Positions 25,376 through 35,321 are shown, counted from the stretch's first letter. The stretch: DNA of 64,000 nt from Bog-473 sp963743785 (GCA_963743785.1 CAVURD010000028.1:1-64000); one strand, 5' to 3'. The notes: generated by a model from the sequence alone, not told the origin. Made by a program: numbers and translations.

Positions 25376-27285
25376 TCAACGGGGCAGCCGTCGCCGGCCG
25401 ATTGCGGAGATGGCGAGGAGGGCCAAGCCGGACAGAAGCAGGCTGGAACCGATCGTGACGAGCGGGATGAAGGTTGCACCGGTAAAGGCCAACAGCGGAG
25501 ACGCGCTGGGCGCTGTCGTTGGCGGCGTGGTCGAAGACGTTGCCACCGCGGCCGGGACACTCGGGCTGCAACTTGGTCTCGGGACCACGGTGCCGGCCGC
25601 AGTGGTGATGCAGGCGTCGACGTTGGCGGTGGGCTCGCTCAAGACAGTGGCCCCATGCTCAACCGCCCAGGTGTAGGGGTCGTTCAGCAGGTTGGGATCG
25701 GCGAGGTTGGCCCAGATGTTGCTGTCGAAGACTGGTTGGAGTTGACCGGCTTGCGGCACCGGCGGCGGACCGTCGTTTTGGCAGGGACCGCCGGAACCGT
25801 TGAAAAATGGGACGAAGCCCACGACGACGTTGAAGCCGGCCGGCAGGCCCGAGATACTCCAGTTGCCCTGGGCGTCGGTCATGGTCTGGGCGGTGCCGTT
25901 GCGGTCGGAGCCGAGTACGAACACGCAGACGTTGGCCAACGGCACGGGGCCCGTGGTGTCGACGTGCCCCGACAAGACGACTGGCGGCACGGTGCAGGCC
26001 GCGGTGGGGAGGGCGGTCGCACCGAGGCACGCGACGATACCGGTGGTGCCGGCGTCGACCGCGGTGGCTCCGGGGGGCGGGGTGATGAGGTGCTCATCGG
26101 TCCCACTCAATGGCTGGTTGATATACCACGAGGGCACCGGACTGGGCAGGATCGGTTGGCTGCAGTCCCCGTTGGCCGTGGTATAGAAGGCCAGGTTGAA
26201 CGGTCCGGATTCGGCCGTTGTGAATGACCACTGGCCGTTGATCCCCACGTTGTTGTAGTTGGTCTGGCCCGGGAAGGCGGCCGGTGAGAAGACGACGCAA
26301 CTGTTGGGGATCGGAGCACCGGTGGCGGCGTCGCGCAATACGCCCGAGGTGGTCGTCGTGACCGGGACGGGGTAGGTGATGGTGACCGAGCCCTCGCCGG
26401 TGTTGGTCGAGGTGGAGACCACGGTGGTACTCGGGTCGTTGAAGCCCGAACCCCCCCGCCGGCTCCGGCATTGATGCCCGACGGATCGTCGACGCCGCCG
26501 CCCCCGCCGCCGAAGTAGCCCCCACCGCCGCCCCCGCCCGAGCTCACGGTCGGTAAGGAATCCGAAATACCGCCATTGCCGCCGGCGCCGGGGTTGCTCG
26601 GTGCCACGGCCGGTCCGCCGCCGGCCATCCCTGGCGCTGAGGGGCCCTGGTTGCCCGCTCCGCCTGCACCGCCGGCGGCCAGGGTGCCGCCCAGGCCGAC
26701 CACGGTCCCATCGGCGTTGTTTGTGGTTGCATCCGAGCCGGAGCCGTTGCTGCCACCGGCGCCGGCGATCTCGCTGCTGTCGCCACCGGCGCCCCCGCCT
26801 CCGCCCGCCGCGAGCAGCAGCGTTGCCGTTGGGTTGGTCTCGAACACGAACGATCCTCCACCGCCCCACCCACCGGTTGGGTCGGGTCCGCCTGCCCCGC
26901 CCGGCGCGCCCCCACCGCCGAAGTCGCCGCCGGGGTACGGAGACGTCCCTTGGAGGATCGAGAGGTTCTCGCCCGAGAACACCGGCACCGTGGCCACCAT
27001 CTGGCCGCCTGCCCCGCCGAGGCCTCCCGCAGCCGATGACCCGCCCGCGCCGCCCGCCATGGTGACCGTGATTGTCGAGACCCCGGCGGGGACATTCCAT
27101 CCTTGGGTCGTTCCTGCCGTCCCGAAGTCGACCGTGCAGGTTGTCGCGTCGCATGACGGTGTGGGGTCAGCCGAAGCCTTTGCTGGGTGGACGACGCCAA
27201 TCGCCAGCACGCTTAGCGCCGCTGTAATGAGCATCACGGCGAGCGCCCCACGGCCGGTCCGGTGATGGCGAGTGACAACGTGCAC
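25376..27285 (-). pseudogene. LAxTG-anchored glycine-rich surface protein, frameshifted at a C7 tract
   Basis: From GTG 27285 (preceded by GAGGGGGA): a signal peptide (LAVMLITAALSVLAIGVVHP, cut near ASAD), a long Gly/Ala-rich domain, then after a frame change Cys/Asn/Thr-rich beta domains with a carboxypeptidase-regulatory-like repeat (GVLRDAATGAPIPNSCVVF). The end is LAFTG plus a hydrophobic segment and RRRLPR. LAFTG fits the LAxTG motif of class E sortases. The two halves join if one base is added to the run of seven C at about 26451-26457. The total would be about 636 codons. Either a phase-variable tract, a pseudogene or a homopolymer error. Confidence 0.75.
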
Positions 27286-27312
27286 CGGCGGTCCCCCTCG
27301 AACAACGGCCAA

Positions 27313-27814
27313 ATGTGGCCTCCCTGAAGTGGCGAACAGGTTATGGCGGTCTGGCGAGGAAACGGTGGATGCCGGCCTTGTCGGGGCTGGGGTTGGCCGA
27401 ACCCGTCACGAATGAGACACTATCGAGACTGTGCTGCAACGCCATCCGCGCTGGCATCCGCATTAGCATTTAGGTTGGCCATTGGCTCGATTCTGAGGAC
27501 GATGACAATGACTTCCTCAATCTCGATTCCATTGATCTAGCCGGCGGAGGCCGATCGGTGGAGAGTACCCGAGATGCCCACGACGGAGCTAACTCATCCA
27601 AGGTCGCGCGTCGCAAACGATTGCGCTCTCTGAGGCGGTGACCTTATGTGACCTTATGGGCGTGAAGGGGAGGGGGATGCGAGGGACCTCGAGGCGACCA
27701 AGCAGCACTCACCTAGCAGTGTGGATGACGTCGCTGACAGGCCCCACCAATCACCCCCTCTGCATCTCTCCTTCCGAATGCCTAGCCTCCAACCATGGAT
27801 GAACGGAGGCACTC
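27313..27814. other. Intergenic, no gene recognised
   Basis: About 500 bases between divergent genes. It contains a tandem GTGACCTTAT repeat near 27639-27658 and the GGAGG ribosome binding site of the following gene. No protein family recognised. Confidence 0.45.
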
Positions 27815-28081
27815 ATGACGGGCGAGTTCCCTGATGTTCGATATGCCAGCGCCGATGGTGTCTCAATCGCCTACTGCACCCTCGGGAACGGCCCCAATGA
27901 CCTGGTCGGGGCACGAGTCAGCGCCCTGGCTGGAAGTGGGGAGGTCCTCACCACCTCGACCGTTCGGGACCTGGTGGCCGGGTCAGGTATCACCTTTACC
28001 GACCGCGGCCGTCACGTCCTCAAGGGCGTCCCCGGGGAGTGGAGCCTCCTTGCGGCAGAGGCACCGTCAGGGGCCGTGTGA
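27815..28081 (+). pseudogene. Alpha/beta-hydrolase-adenylate cyclase gene with internal deletion
   Basis: Residues 1-31 (PDVRYASADGVSIAYCTLG, NGPNDLV) match the start of the actinobacterial proteins that fuse an alpha/beta hydrolase to a class III nucleotide cyclase. Residues 32-88 (GARVSALAGSGEVLTTSTVR, RGRHVLKGVPGEWSLLA) match the extreme C-terminus of the cyclase domain. Several hundred residues between, including all catalytic residues, are missing, yet the frame stays open. ATG 27815 has a GGAGG site. This is an in-frame internal deletion; the short product would have no enzyme activity. Confidence 0.75.
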
Positions 28082-28292
28082 AGGTCATCCGACGCTAAGT
28101 CACAAGTGCGGGCATCCCTCCGGATCCCACCCATCACTGGCCTATTGGGGACTGGCCATCGCCGGGCGGATGGTCCCTCGTGGTCGGAGGCTTCGGACTT
28201 CTTTTCGTCATTTGAGGCCGCCGGGTAACTTCTAGACAACGCCGGACGCTCCCGGACCATCGGGAACGATCACATACGCCGAAGAATACCGC

Positions 28293-28619
28293 TCAGTATC
28301 CGGCGGTCGAACCAGATCCCGAGGTCGAGCCGGTGGAAGAACCTGATCCCGGTGTCGGATAGGAACCAGAGTTTGTACCCATGTTCGGGCAATTCTTCGT
28401 GGACCCAGAAGATGCTGATCCCGTCGAATTGCTTGAGGGAGAGGTCGTTGATCCTGACGAGCTGTTCGGCGTGGTGCCTTCAGTTGCAGCGTTTGTGCTT
28501 GAGGTGTTGGAGCTCGCACTCGACGTGCTGGTCGCCGCGTTGGCCACCAAGGCGCCTCCCGCGACAAGACCACTGGTCAGCGCGCCTGCAGCGAGCACGC
28601 TTCGTAGGCGGAGTTTCAT
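28293..28619 (-). CDS. Secreted Ser/Thr/Gly-rich protein
   Basis: A 108-residue protein from ATG 28619 (GAAGGA upstream). The signal peptide KLRLRSVLAAGALTSGLVAG ends near VANA. The mature part is low-complexity Ser/Thr/Asn/Gly with a single KNCPNMG segment. Probably an extracellular or wall-associated disordered protein. No family recognised. Confidence 0.55.
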   Translation of the reverse strand: MKLRLRSVLAAGALTSGLVAGGALVANAATSTSSASSNTSSTNAATEGTTPNSSSGSTTSPSSNSTGSASSGSTKNCPNMGTNSGSYPTPGSGSSTGSTSGSGSTAGY

Positions 28620-28892
28620 GAATGGTTGTCCTTCTTTCGTCATCGGCTCAATGGCCGCCCCGATTTGGGGAACCCACGCCACCCTGCCGGATTGAACTGT
28701 GTCGTGGTCCATAGGGGGATTAATGCCAGATAAGAGTCAAACATCCCGCCTGTGAGGCAGGAAGATCTCGCTTGTACCCGAAAGGCCCCCCGAGTGCCTA
28801 CGCAGCGCGGGAAAACGTCCAGGTTGGGGGGTTGTGCTGTGGCACGCCTTCAGGGACAAGGCGACGGGCCGGATAATCCAGATGGACTGGGG

Positions 28893-29075
28893 TCACCCCG
28901 CTTTGAGCAGGATCTCGCAATCCATCTTCAGCTCGGCGTTCTCCATGCGCCGGCGCTTGAGCTCGGCCAACGCTCTGGAACTTGTCCTCGAGCCTTCGCT
29001 TCTCCACGGGCTTCAGCCAGTTGAACAGTGTCTGGTCGGGGATGCCCGACCTGCACCTGATCTCCACCGACGACC
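28893..29075 (-). pseudogene. IS3 orfA remnant
   Basis: GIPDQTLFNWLKPVEKRRLE in one frame and LAELKRRRMENAELKMDCEI in another, ending LLKAG-stop at 28893. This is the HTH plus leucine-zipper arrangement of an IS3-type OrfA, with a frameshift between and no orfB. Confidence 0.6.
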
Positions 29076-29106
29076 CGAGCTCCGTCTTAGGGCATGATGG
29101 GCCAAG

Positions 29107-29484
29107 ATGGCAAAGAAACCTGACCGTGCGGTGCTCCTCAATCCTGACGTTGGGCGTCATCTCCGGACGATGGGGATGCTGATGACAGTTAAGGCGTCGG
29201 CCGGCGAAACGGGAGACACCTGTTCGGCTATGGAGGTGACCTTTCCGCCGAATGTGGGTCCCCCGTTGCACATTCACCGACGTGAGGCCGAATTGAACTA
29301 TGTCCTCCGGGGCAGCATGAAGTTCCGTTGCGGGGAGGATGAGTTGGATTGTGAGGCGGGCGAGTTTGTGTTTCTTCCCAAGGAGATGCCTCACGCCTTC
29401 AAGTCAGGACCCGACGGAGCGACCATGCTCGCCATCGCCCTTCCCGGAGGAATCGAAATGCCCGCTCGGCTACCCGAGAGCTAG
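29107..29484 (+). CDS. Cupin-domain protein
   Basis: A 125-residue single-domain cupin. Metal ligands are visible in PPLHIHRREAELNYVLRG (H-x-H-x(4)-E) and in the second motif EMPHAF; GEFVFLPKEMPH is the usual cupin motif 2. The catalytic role is not predictable. It starts about 30 bases from an IS3 remnant, so the original promoter may have been replaced. Confidence 0.8.
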   Translation: MAKKPDRAVLLNPDVGRHLRTMGMLMTVKASAGETGDTCSAMEVTFPPNVGPPLHIHRREAELNYVLRGSMKFRCGEDELDCEAGEFVFLPKEMPHAFKSGPDGATMLAIALPGGIEMPARLPES

Positions 29485-29613
29485 AGGCCATTCAGGATCT
29501 AGCCGACGCCCTTTCATAGTGAAGGAGACTAAAAAGAGGCTCGTTCGCCGCCGACTGAGTGGATGTGCGTCCTGTGCTCAGCATCCAAACGGTGGCGGTT
29601 TGTCCGAGGTGGG

Positions 29614-30456
29614 TCACGTGTGGCTCGGTTGCGAGACAACTACCGGAGGATCAGGAGAGTTCGGCAGATGCCCGAGCAGCCATCGAGCGTTCTTTACCGC
29701 GAAGCCGGAGTCATCGTTGTTGAAGTACGCATACGTGCCTATTCCCTTCTCCGACCAGGCCGTGATCCGTTCGGCTACCCGTCCAAGGCGCCGTGAACTG
29801 TAGGAGCCCCGATACGGGGACTTGACGGCGTGCGGGCCGTGAAACCTCAGGTAGGTCCAATCGGTTGTGAGCTCCCAAGGATGATCGGCCAGCAGGTCAT
29901 GGATACAGAGGGCCGCGCCGTGCTTTCGGAGGACCGCGTAGACGTCATCGTGCAGCCACGACGGCTCGCGAAGCTCGACCGCCCACCGCAAGGTCGATGG
30001 TGCCGCATCGAAGAACTCGTCGAGTCGCTCCGCGTTTCGTTGCCAACGCGGTGGCAGTTGGATCAGGGTGGGTCCCAGACTCGATTCCAGACGGCTGACT
30101 CGATCAAGATGATTCGGCAACCAGGATTCGGCATCTCGAAGTTTCTTCCGATGGGACCCGAACGACCCCAGTTTGAGGGCGTACACGAATTGGGAAGGTG
30201 CCTGTCGAGCCCACCCATCGACTGCTTCGTCAGACGGCAACCGATAGAACGTGTTGTTGATCTCCACCGTGTCGAATAGGGAAGTGTAGAAGGCGAACCA
30301 CTGGCGCGCGGGGAGGGAACTCGGATAGATCGGGCCTCTCCAGTGCTTGTACATCCAGCCCGAACAACCCACCCGGACACGCCCGGACTCGGCTTCGCCG
30401 GAACGCTGCGGTGTCCGGCCACCATGACCGCCCGCATCAACTTGGTGCGTTGCCAT
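29614..30456 (-). CDS. DUF72 (YecE-like) protein
   Basis: A 280-residue DUF72 family protein with a TIM-barrel fold. Marks are VRVGCSGWMYKHWRG, FDTVEINNTFYRLPSDEAV, FVYALKLGSFGSHRKKL, LGPTLIQLPPRW and TYLRFHGPHAV near the C-terminus. The first 27 residues are not conserved, so the true start could be internal. Function of YecE proteins is not firmly established. The neighbouring NUDIX gene is on the same strand. Confidence 0.85.
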   Translation of the reverse strand: MATHQVDAGGHGGRTPQRSGEAESGRVRVGCSGWMYKHWRGPIYPSSLPARQWFAFYTSLFDTVEINNTFYRLPSDEAVDGWARQAPSQFVYALKLGSFGSHRKKLRDAESWLPNHLDRVSRLESSLGPTLIQLPPRWQRNAERLDEFFDAAPSTLRWAVELREPSWLHDDVYAVLRKHGAALCIHDLLADHPWELTTDWTYLRFHGPHAVKSPYRGSYSSRRLGRVAERITAWSEKGIGTYAYFNNDDSGFAVKNARWLLGHLPNSPDPPVVVSQPSHT

Positions 30457-30486
30457 TCAAATCGACCCGGGCCCACTGTCCAGCGA

Positions 30487-31079
30487 TCATCCGACGGGCG
30501 AGCCCGTCTGTCCAAGGAGACCGAGCGCGTCGAGGGCCAGGAAGCAGGCATCCGTGACGGTCATTCCACCCTCTCTCAGGATCGATCGCAACGTGGGAAG
30601 GTCCACCTCGACAATCTCGATTTCTTCGCCGGCATCGGGCTCGGGTGGCGAGCTCCTGGTCGCATCGGAGCAAATGAAGACGTGGCGCTGTTCCGTCGAG
30701 TAGCCATTGCAGAACAACGTCGCCAACTCGCGCGTTGATCCCCGGTATCCGGTCTCCTCCCTCAGTTCACGTTCGGCGGCCTGAAGGGGGCTCTCGCCGT
30801 CTTCAATGAAGCCAGCTGGCAGCTCTGTCATGACTCGTTCGGGTCCGGGGCGGAACTGGCGCACAAGTACGGCGCGCTGCTGGGCCGTCAGGGCGAGGAC
30901 GCATACAACAGGCTTCTGGGCCAGCACTTCAAAATGTTTCTCATCCTGACCCGATCGGTAAACACGGGCCTCGATGTGAAGATGACCGCGGTGGACATCT
31001 TGGTTGTCTCCCGTTCCCAGTGATACTCGACAGGGGTCGTGCCAGCCACGGAGCGCGGTCCCTCCTGAGCAATAGTCAT
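30487..31079 (-). pseudogene. NUDIX hydrolase, frameshifted near the N-terminus
   Basis: ADP-ribose-pyrophosphatase-type NUDIX protein. The Nudix box is complete: GFIEDGESPLQAAERELREE followed by TGYRG, preceded by VLVRQFRPGPERVMTELPA. ATG 31079 overlaps the stop of the preceding gene as ATGA and gives YHWERETTKMSTAVIFTSRP. The continuing homology KHFEVLAQKPVVCVLALT is in the next frame, so one base is out of register near 30945-30960. Without a shift the Nudix frame has no good start codon. Confidence 0.7.
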
Positions 31080-31300
31080 GACTTCCCGGCGCTCGCTTTC
31101 CCTCCCTTTCTTCCCGCCTTCTTCTTCTGCGCAGTCGTGCCCCCCTGAGAAGAGTTACCCCCTGATCCCGACTTGTGTCCTCCATGGCTGGACGCCTTAG
31201 GGGAATTGGCGATCTTGGCGGCTCGCTCCTTCGACATCCCCTTGTCCTTGAGGGCTTCGTACTGCTTCTCGTTCTTCACATTCGCTGATCGGGACGGCAT
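31076..31300 (-). CDS. Small basic protein, NVKNEKQYE family (paralog A)
   Basis: A 74-residue protein: SANVKNEKQYEALKDKGMSK, ERAAKIANSPKASSHGGHKS, then a Gly/Ser/Lys tail ending AQKKKAGRKGGKASAGKS. It is closely similar to the protein at 48017-48241. I recall this family as DUF7218, widespread in actinobacteria and of unknown function; the conserved helix-turn-helix-like head and basic tail suggest nucleic-acid binding. The stop overlaps the NUDIX ATG. Confidence 0.75.
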   Translation of the reverse strand: MPSRSANVKNEKQYEALKDKGMSKERAAKIANSPKASSHGGHKSGSGGNSSQGGTTAQKKKAGRKGGKASAGKS

Positions 31301-31568
31301 TATGACCTCCTTCGTCCATGCCGGAGCACCTCAGCATCCGGCTACTAGCTCCACTCTTCCCTGGATCGGTCTTCCGTACACGTTCGGCAATCCGTCAAGG
31401 CGTTGGATGATTGATGCCTTTTGGATGCCGTAGCCAGCCCCGGCGACCGGGTCGGGGTCATTTTGCTCTACCGTCCCGGACGACGCGGCAACCGATCGGG
31501 CGACCTGTTTCATTCACCGAATTGCATGTTTTGGGTTCCAAACCGGGCCTCCGCATAAGGAGGACGTA

Positions 31569-32212
31569 TTGACGACTGGGACCGAGGACTATTACCGAGA
31601 GCGGGCACCTGAATACGATCAGGTGTACACCAAGCTTGAGCGTCAGGAAGATCTTCAAGCGATCAGAGGCTGGCTGCCTGATGTTCTACGAGGGCGCAGG
31701 GTTCTCGATGTCGCATCAGGGACCGGATACTGGACCGACGTCTTCGCCGAGCATGCAGCCTTCGTGCTAGCAACGGATGTGAACGACACCACTTTGGAGG
31801 TAGCTCGCGATCGGCGGGAATGGCCGTCGCATGTGGAGTTCGCAACGGCAGACGCTTTTCACTTGGGTCGTGTCCTGACAATTTCAATGCGGCCTTTGTT
31901 GGCTTCTTCTGGTCGCATATACCGTTGGCCAGTCTCGACCCCTTCCTCAGCGGTCTGTTTGGTCGTTTGGACCACGATTCAATCGTCGTATTCATGGACA
32001 ACCGATACGTCGAAGGAAGCAACCATCCAATCGTCCGTATCGACAATCAGGGCAACTCGTTTCAACGAAGGACATTGCAAAGTGGAGCCGAGTGGGAGGT
32101 CCTGAAGAATTTTCCCACTCTTGAGGTGTTGAAGTCGACACTGGGGCACTGCGCACCGAACGTGACTGTTCACTGCTGGGACTATTACTGGGCGGCCACC
32201 TGCAGTACGTGA
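31569..32212 (+). pseudogene. Class I SAM methyltransferase, frameshifted
   Basis: TTG 31569 with AAGGAGG upstream. The SAM-binding motif I is RRVLDVASGTGYWTDVFAEH, followed by LATDVNDTTLEVAR. After ADAFHLGR one C is missing near 31874, and the rest (PDNFNAAFVGFFWSHIPLAS, HDSIVVFMDNRYVEGSNHP) continues in another frame to 32212. It would be about 215 residues if joined. Confidence 0.8.
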
Positions 32213-32358
32213 GATCCTTCGGGGGAAGGAATACGTCTTGGCGAACTCATTCGATATCGACTGCCCTCACCGTCAATATTGATACTGCCGCGATTGTGAC
32301 CCGAGGTGGCGCTAGGGCTGCGTGCGGAACATGACGCGCGACTGGCGGCCGCGGGTTA

Positions 32359-32640
32359 AAAGCCGCTAGGTGTCGCGCGCCGCGACTCCACTGATCTTGT
32401 CCTTGAGTCTCTCGAAGAACACCACATCGTCAAATGGCTCCTGGCGGAACTCATCGGCATGGACCTGCCAACGAACGTTTCAACGCCAAGGTAATCGTTC
32501 GTGTGGAGAACGTCCGTCATCATATTCGCGACGAGGAGCATGATCTTTTTCCGGAGGTTCGGACGCAACTGGGACGAGAGGCTTTGGTCGAACTGGGCGA
32601 GCAACTCCAAAAGGCGAAGCGCCTTCTCCCGCTCGCCGGC
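32359..32640 (+). pseudogene. Hemerythrin-like protein, truncated and frameshifted
   Basis: LVLESLEEHHIVKWLLAELI in one frame and FNAKVIVRVENVRHHIRDEE then HDLFPEVRTQLG in the next; the His/Glu ligand pattern of hemerythrin HHE domains is recognisable. There is no start codon or N-terminal hel, and a frame change lies near 32465. Decayed. Confidence 0.7.
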
Positions 32641-32778
32641 ACGCGCGGTCTCCCGACGAGCCACCTGAAAACGTCATCGTGGGCGCAGTGGGTGTCCTTG
32701 CCGATCAGGCCAGAGCTGCGGTCACTCCAAAGGCATAACCACACGATGGTGAAGCGAGTACTCTCAAGGCCGTTAGAA

Positions 32779-33300
32779 ATGCGCATGTCCGACCCCTTGA
32801 CCGAAGAGGCTGACTATCCACTCTATGTCGTGACGGGCGCGACGGTGAGGAGGTGAGCGGATGCCTCGCCGGATTTGTCACCCAATCAAGCCTCAGGCCG
32901 GTTCGTTTCCTGGTGTGTGTCTCGAAGGTGAATTACACCTTCACGGTCGTTGAAAGGAGTAAGGCACTAGCCGTGCATCTGCTCGGTTCGGATCAGCGTG
33001 ACATGGCATCGCTATTCGGCGAGTGGAGCGGCGACGGCATCGACAAATTTCGACAGCTGGATTTGGGAGGGGGGGATTTCGGGGGCACCGTTGATTCGCG
33101 ACTGCGCGGCACGGGTCGAAGGCCCGATCATCAACCGAATGAGCGCCGGCGATCACGAGGCATTTTTGATCGCGGTTCGAGGTGGCGGATCTGGGCCGCG
33201 CCAGGGCAGCTTCATGTTGTCGGATGCCTCGGACTTCAACCCGGGGCACCCGTTGATATGCCACGCCGGACCAGCCGGTCCGAGCTCGATCTTCTTTTGA
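32779..33300 (+). pseudogene. Flavin reductase-like protein, two frameshifts
   Basis: Three frames join into one flavin reductase: DPLTEEADYPLYVVTGA; SGCLAGFVTQSSLRPVRFLV with AVHLLGSDQRDMASLFGEWS; and GISGAPLIRDCAARVEGPII. A base is lost near 32846 and a T is gained in gatttggg near 33062. The family binds FMN through the N-terminal segment. Not functional as read. Confidence 0.75.
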
Positions 33301-33780
33301 GCCACCCCGTGGCTAAGCTCGGGCGGGACACTCTCCGAACCTAAGCCAACCAGCTCTGCCGGCGGCAGGCACTACGAGAGCGGGCGTCGTAGAGAATTGT
33401 TGGACAACGTTTTGGCAGGTGTATAGGTCGAGATGTCGGAGGGCCGCTTGGGTCCATCAGTGTGGGCGGGTGGGCGAGCGGTGCGCTACTCAGGACGCCT
33501 TTCCGGCGCCTGTCAACGATCTACTCATCGGTGCCGACTCCTGAGGTCGGGGTCCGGTCGATGCCAGCTCACCTTCTACGGGCTGAGGCGTGCTGACCGG
33601 CAGGAGGCCCGTCTGGGTAATTGGCTCGATGGAGAGGTTGGGAAGGATGGCGTCCAGCCAGCGAGGCAGCCACCAGTAGATTCCCTTGCGCTTGGGAATT
33701 GTTGGTGATTTTGGGGTGCCGACCGGGATGCGCCGCCTGATCCAGCCCACCAAGGTCACGATCTACAATTTGAGTACCAG
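33301..33780. other. Intergenic, no confident gene
   Basis: A minus-strand frame (33490-33759) has somewhat protein-like text, but no family or good ribosome binding site. No repeat or hairpin stood out. Confidence 0.4.
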
Positions 33781-35070
33781 ATGTCCGACACGGCCAGACC
33801 TATTCGCCACGGCAGGACTCTCTTCCGGGTCCTCGCGCCGAGACACCGATACTCTCTGCGTGTGAAGAACGACGGTGACCTCAGCGACCAGGATCAGTTG
33901 GCCAACTTCCGGGCCGTCACCGACACCAAGCTCGGCCGCTTGGATGTTGAGAACCTGCTCATGGAGCTATTGGAGCGGGTGCGCGGCATTCTCGACGCGG
34001 ACACGGCAGCCGTGCTGCTCGACAAGGACTCGGGTGACCTCGTCGCCCGGGCGGCGTGTGGCATCGAGGAGGAGGTCCGCCAGGGTGTCCGGGTGCCGGT
34101 CGGCGTCGGCTTTGCCGGACGCATCGCCCGGTCGAAGGAACCGGTGCGCCTCGATAGGGTCGATTCGACCACGGTCGCAAACCCGATCCTTTGGGAGAAG
34201 GGGATCCGCACCATGCTCGGCGTACCGCTCCTCGTGGCAGACGAAGTAATCGGTGTGCTTCATGTGGGCCGACTAGAGGACCGCCGGTTCGAAGATCGCG
34301 ACACCGAACTCCTCCAAGTAGTCGCCGAACGACTCGCCGGAGCAGTCCAGGCTCGTCAGCTGGCGGTCGAGCGAGCAGCGACCGCGCTGGTGGAACGAAG
34401 CCTGCTCCCGGGCCGGCTACCCAGGTGCCCGGGTCTGGAGTTCGCGGCCCGCTACCTCACCCCAGACGAGCCCGTCGGTGGCGACTGGTACGACGTCTTC
34501 ATCGTGCCGTCCGGTGAGCTTTGGGTCGTTACCGGAGACGTGGCCGGCCACGGCATGCATGCCGCAGTAGTGATGGGTCGAGTACGCAGCGCCTTACGTT
34601 CCTACGCCCTCCTCAGAAATGATCCAGCCGAAGTTCTAGAGTTGACCAGTCTGAAGGTCCAGCACTTCGAACCGGCGACCATGGTGACCGCCGTATGCGC
34701 CACCGCCTCGTTCCCGTACGACGAATTCCACGTCGCCACCGCCGGCCACCCAGCCCCCCTTTTGGTTCCCGTGGAGGAAGCGGGCTATTTCGTCAACCTA
34801 CCTATCGGTCCGCCACTGGGTATCCCTATTGAGTTCCCCAGATCGTCGATTGTCGTCGCGCTGCCTGTCGGAGCAGCGATGGTGCTCTTCACCGATGGCC
34901 TGATCGAACGTCGAGGCGAGAGCATTGACGATGGCATGGAACGGCTGCGCATGGCCGTCCAAGCCAATAGTGCTGAGGCCGTCTGCCACCAACTCACTCG
35001 GACGATGCTCAAGGATGAAGTCCAAGACGACACCGCAATCGTTGTCGTCCGCCGCTCTGAGGTTCGGTGA
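33781..35070 (+). CDS. GAF-SpoIIE/PP2C phosphatase
   Basis: A 429-residue protein. A GAF sensor domain (about residues 45-195: LERVRGILDADTAAVLLDKD, GVGFAGRIARSKEPVRL, TMLGVPLLVADEVIGVLHVG) is followed by a SpoIIE-type PP2C phosphatase domain (about 215-425: DEPVGGDWYDVF, GDVAGHGMHAAVVMGRVRS, AMVLFTDGLIERRG, DDTAIVVV). All metal-binding aspartates are visible. Such RsbU/RsbP-like enzymes dephosphorylate STAS antagonists and switch on stress sigma factors, so it may act on the STAS proteins encoded elsewhere in this window. A GTG at 33862 is an alternative start. Confidence 0.9.
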   Translation: MSDTARPIRHGRTLFRVLAPRHRYSLRVKNDGDLSDQDQLANFRAVTDTKLGRLDVENLLMELLERVRGILDADTAAVLLDKDSGDLVARAACGIEEEVRQGVRVPVGVGFAGRIARSKEPVRLDRVDSTTVANPILWEKGIRTMLGVPLLVADEVIGVLHVGRLEDRRFEDRDTELLQVVAERLAGAVQARQLAVERAATALVERSLLPGRLPRCPGLEFAARYLTPDEPVGGDWYDVFIVPSGELWVVTGDVAGHGMHAAVVMGRVRSALRSYALLRNDPAEVLELTSLKVQHFEPATMVTAVCATASFPYDEFHVATAGHPAPLLVPVEEAGYFVNLPIGPPLGIPIEFPRSSIVVALPVGAAMVLFTDGLIERRGESIDDGMERLRMAVQANSAEAVCHQLTRTMLKDEVQDDTAIVVVRRSEVR

Positions 35071-35321
35071 GTAGCCCGCGAGCACTCGGCTTCAGGCTCT
35101 CCGAAGGACTGGAAGTCCCAGCGGAGCCCGACTCGCGGTTCAAGTTCGTGAGGCAGAAGTCGAAGCTCGCCAGAACCATTCGGAGTTCTTACTTCGCTAT
35201 CAAGAAGAGTACTGACTCCCGGCCCGAACATTACCGACCGGAAAGTGCCGATCTGGACACGCTCCCAGGTTGCCCCCACTTCGCCGATATTGGGGACTCG
35301 GCCAGTTCAGCCCTTGGATGC

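Noticed and set aside
25376..27154. One 592-residue Arg/Gly-rich protein as read from ATG 27154
   Set aside because: The first half of that frame is the out-of-register Gly-rich domain; the signal peptide and real start are in the other frame at 27285.
26576..27265. Proline-rich plus-strand frame
   Set aside because: Antisense of the glycine-rich surface protein: GGC codons read as GCC/CCG give false Pro/Ala repeats.
33490..33759. Minus-strand frame reading GWIRRRIPVGTPKSPTIP...
   Set aside because: Somewhat protein-like, but no ribosome binding site and no family; not enough to call a gene.
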